From Pisaster brevispinus (taxonomy: Eukaryota; Echinodermata; Asteroidea; Forcipulatida; Asteriidae): a DNA stretch of 64,000 nt. Where the stretch lies: the NCBI GenBank assembly GCA_023634235.1, contig JAMKCF010000023.1:2269001-2333000 (forward strand), given 5' to 3'. Position 1 is the stretch's first letter; each line of letters opens with the position of its first letter. A model generated the notes under the pieces. That model had not been told where the DNA came from. It was given only the letters and a program-made list of their open reading frames with translations, and searched no databases. Made by a program: the position numbers and the translations under genes. Shown piece after piece: positions 61,396 through 64,000 of the stretch.

Positions 61396-63080
61396 ACCAA
61401 TTACGCATGAGACCAATACAATTGCACCTGTTGGCATCAGTGTTGTCGTCAAGACCAGGAAGTCCGAGACCAAGACCAGGAAGTTCAAGACCAAGACCAA
61501 CAGTCGAAGACCAACACCAACACCAAGATCAAGACCAAGTCCGGGCTTGCAAATAAAGCCTACAACTCATCTTTGAATGATCATCTAAAATTTGGGAATC
61601 CCTTTTTCGATAGTGACAGTGCATCCAAGTAGCACTTCACAAACGTATCACTGGAAGTCATCTGTATAGCTATAATAAAGGATACAATCATAACTGTATT
61701 TCCCCCATAATGCATTTCATTTTCTCAAAAGTCTAGAACAGGGATCCACATCTTAAAAGGTGTACTAAAATGGCATTTCAAATTTTTCATTACCACAGGA
61801 ATATACATTCCAAGAAGCGTTTGGGAACAGTATCCTCATTTTTGTTTGCCCATCCCTGAATGTACTGCACAAGACATTACCCTCAGTCTGACTCACACAA
61901 TGTGGAACCAAAAGTCAGCGCTAATCATGAGAATTAAACCCAACTTACATGTGCCCATCTTTTTTTTCTTTCTGAAGTGTACTTGGAAAACATCCATAAA
62001 AATAAGTAGCCCCACTTGGAATTTTTTTTTTTTTAATGTCTGTTTTCGGCCTTATTTATTTCATTTTAAAAGTATTATCTTTCCTTTCCTAATTTTCAAA
62101 AGATGAGGTTCCTTAATCTCAGTAGTTAAGTAAAATTGTGTCCAGTCCAGCAGGCAGCACATTATGCAATTCAGGAACATCAGCATCTATGTGGTCTTTA
62201 TATGCAACTGTATAAATTGCCGAATTGGCAGACATGACAAAATGAAACAGTGACAACTAAAAGAGACGGACTTAATTTTATTTACGTCAAAAGTTTGAAG
62301 AGGTCGGCAGTAGTAATTCCCCTGTATTTTGGAAACGAGTTATACTTAGGATGGTGCCAACTAACCAACGATGCATACAACAGGTACACGCATCTAGTTA
62401 GAGACGGTCACAGGGGCCCAGTGTGCGCGCGTGTAGTGCACTGCGGCTGGATCGATCTTTTTCCCATTTCGAGTTTTGATCATTGATGTATGTGAGGGTG
62501 CAGTACAGAGTATTGTTGATTGCAATCTTTAAAGATGCGCATAGGCCTTTTCCAGTTTTCGGATCGGACAGAACCGCATGGCCGGTCCGATCCGATAAAT
62601 CGTTTGGCAACAAAAATTATTTCCGAACCTTGACTGAACGGTAAGCTTTTCAGTTTTACGCAACAATATTTTTCAGATCTCGCCACAAAAGTATGAAAAA
62701 CATTTTGTCATCATGGGGCAGCAAAAATACCTCGTATTATCCAGGTTCTCATTACGATCGTGCTCGTATCTTCCGTTTTTTAAGACATAGAAACACGCAT
62801 GGGAAAGTTCGGGACCGGTGAAATACCTCATATAAACCGGCGTCTCGTATCTTTCGAGCTTGTATTGACGAGAGTTGACTGTATTGAGCTGGGCATGAGC
62901 CAAAATGAGGTCCGAGACCAAGACAGTGAGGTCCTACACCAAAACCAAGACCAGGATTTTCTGAGACCATGTGTGCTCGAGACCAAGACCACAAAAATTT
63001 TGTTTCGAGCCTCGTCTCGAAACCAAGACCAGTCTTGATGACTACAACACTGGTTGGCATTCTACAGAACTTCACCCATT
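61396..63080. other. ACCAAGAC arrays and unrecognised sequence
   Basis: CCAAGACCA-type arrays lie at 61440-61540 and 62900-63040. Between them I see no gene. A possible exon after the acceptor-like CATTACCACAG at 61799 was considered and not accepted. Confidence 0.45.
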
Positions 63081-63084
63081 ATCC

Positions 63085-64000
63085 TTACTAGTACTCCTAC
63101 ATGTCCTGGTTCGCGGTCATATTCTGTGGTGGTGCACCCGTCAGACCCTGAACCTTGGATAACAATTCGGCTTCCTCAACCAACTCCGACTCGCACAACA
63201 GATGCATCAAACACAGGTTGGAGAGCTCATACGGGGGGAAGACTCAAGTAGCGGATGTCTGGTGCCCAGTGGAGCAGCATCTACACATCAATGTCTTGGA
63301 ACTCCTAGTGGCACACAAGGCTCTCAGGACCAGTTGGTCCTGATTCACTCAGACAACTCAGGTAACCGGTTCACCTAGGTAACTGGTTCGCTCAGGTACC
63401 TGGTCACCCCCATCCGGCCTGTACGTATGGGACCTCATACAGAGGACCATATTCAACGGAACACTGCTAAAGGCAGTCAATGTGGCAGGGAGCAGAGTGG
63501 GCTCGACCAGCCCTAAATGAACCTGTTTGCGTCGCATTAGCCTTTTTCACTCCTTCCAAGGGTGATGTTGAAATTGGAGGCAGAGCAGTGCAAGGTCATT
63601 CTGATAGCCCCATTCTGGCCACATTCAACCGTGGTTCCAATGGTTGATTCCCCTTCTTAGTTTAACCGCCACTACTGTTACCCTTTTTGGTTTTTGTATT
63701 GACTATTCAATTGTATTGTAATGACTATTGTTTGTTTGTTTGTTTTTTTGTTTGTGGAGTTGTTTTGGGTTTTGTTTGTTTTTGATTTTGTTTTGTTTTG
63801 GGTTTTTTTTTGGGGGGGGGGGATCACAATGTATAGTGATTTTTAGTGAATTGTATGGACCTTCTCCTCTGCACACCAATAATTCTCCAGACAGTCCTCC
63901 TTCAAACCATGCCGGAGCTACTTCACTCAGGCCTGGAAAGTTTCCCTCTATCAGTCTGGATGCTCTCAAACTCATCGTACGACAGTCGGGCCTGTCTGAT
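63085..64000 (+). pseudogene. DIRS RT-RNase H relict, runs off window
   Basis: Frames change repeatedly but RNase H landmarks are clear: TTDASNTGWRAHTGG (63190-63235), DVWCPVEQHLHINVLELLVAHKAL (63255-63325) and VLIHSDN (63340-63360). Then VILIAPFWPH (63595-63620), the counterpart of [10 protein letters not shown] at 31983, is seen. The last 100 bases (LKLIVRQSGLSD) could begin the recombinase region. Degenerate; a G/T-rich stretch (63730-63825) interrupts it. Confidence 0.65.

Noticed and set aside
61799..61900. A further Roquin exon after the acceptor-like CATTACCACAG
   Set aside because: The open frame gives an unconvincing hydrophobic peptide, no donor of good quality follows, and no similarity to Roquin C-termini is seen.

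Overview
The window is eukaryotic: introns with GT/AG borders, AATAAA signals, tRNA-derived SINEs and many transposable element (TE) classes side by side. The TE mix (Gmr1-like Ty3/gypsy, DIRS, restriction-like-endonuclease LINE, CR1/L2-like LINEs, Penelope GIY-YIG, Helentron-like repeats, TTAA foldbacks) points to a marine invertebrate, most likely an invertebrate deuterostome such as an echinoderm or hemichordate. That assignment is inference from TE families and is not proven.

Only one host gene can be supported: a Roquin (RC3H1/RC3H2) orthologue on the + strand. Seven internal exons (11906-12027, 25754-25866, 34703-34894, 35897-36042, 47951-48312, 50014-50174, 59375-59624) have GT/AG borders and fully compatible phases, giving 1346 nt and 448 complete codons. 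The second exon carries the diagnostic C-x8-C-x5-C-x3-H zinc finger. The 5' exons (RING, ROQ) lie upstream of the window and the 3' end lies downstream.

Almost all the rest is intronic or flanking TE sequence. 1-11.9 kb: a RT relict, a Helentron-like repeat split by a nested LINE, a TIR element, and a minus-strand LTR retrotransposon whose 2.6-kb LTR contains 29 exact-length 66-bp repeats. 12.0-14.7 kb: a 2.7-kb TTAA foldback element beginning 15 bp past a Roquin splice donor. 14.8-20.6 kb: a long foldback holding Penelope GIY-YIG and LINE RT fragments and another Helentron-like copy with a 95-bp MITE inside. 21.8-25.3 kb: tandem CRE-rich repeats, a LINE 3' fragment, SINE and DIRS relicts. 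26.2-27.3 kb: a TIR element. 28.6-33.7 kb: a structurally complete DIRS element. 38.2-41.2 kb: a third Helentron-like copy and a young foldback. 41.8-46.0 kb: RLE-LINE, Helentron-like repeat and SINE nested in AAT microsatellites. 51.9-57.2 kb: a nearly full-length CR1/L2-like LINE with a 62/63-bp array between endonuclease and RT. 60.5-64 kb: parts of a second DIRS-type element.

The most unexpected signal is in two repeat families with different ends but the same plan: a 5' hairpin, a 3' hairpin, and a short subterminal word repeated in the 3' hairpin stem that changes in step between families. Both carry a recurrent internal module of an inverted GGAAG hairpin followed by a DR4 nuclear-receptor-like repeat; one family is also packed with TGACGTCA (CRE) palindromes and has one perfect CTCF-type core. 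They may be non-autonomous rolling-circle elements that disperse regulatory modules through the Roquin introns.
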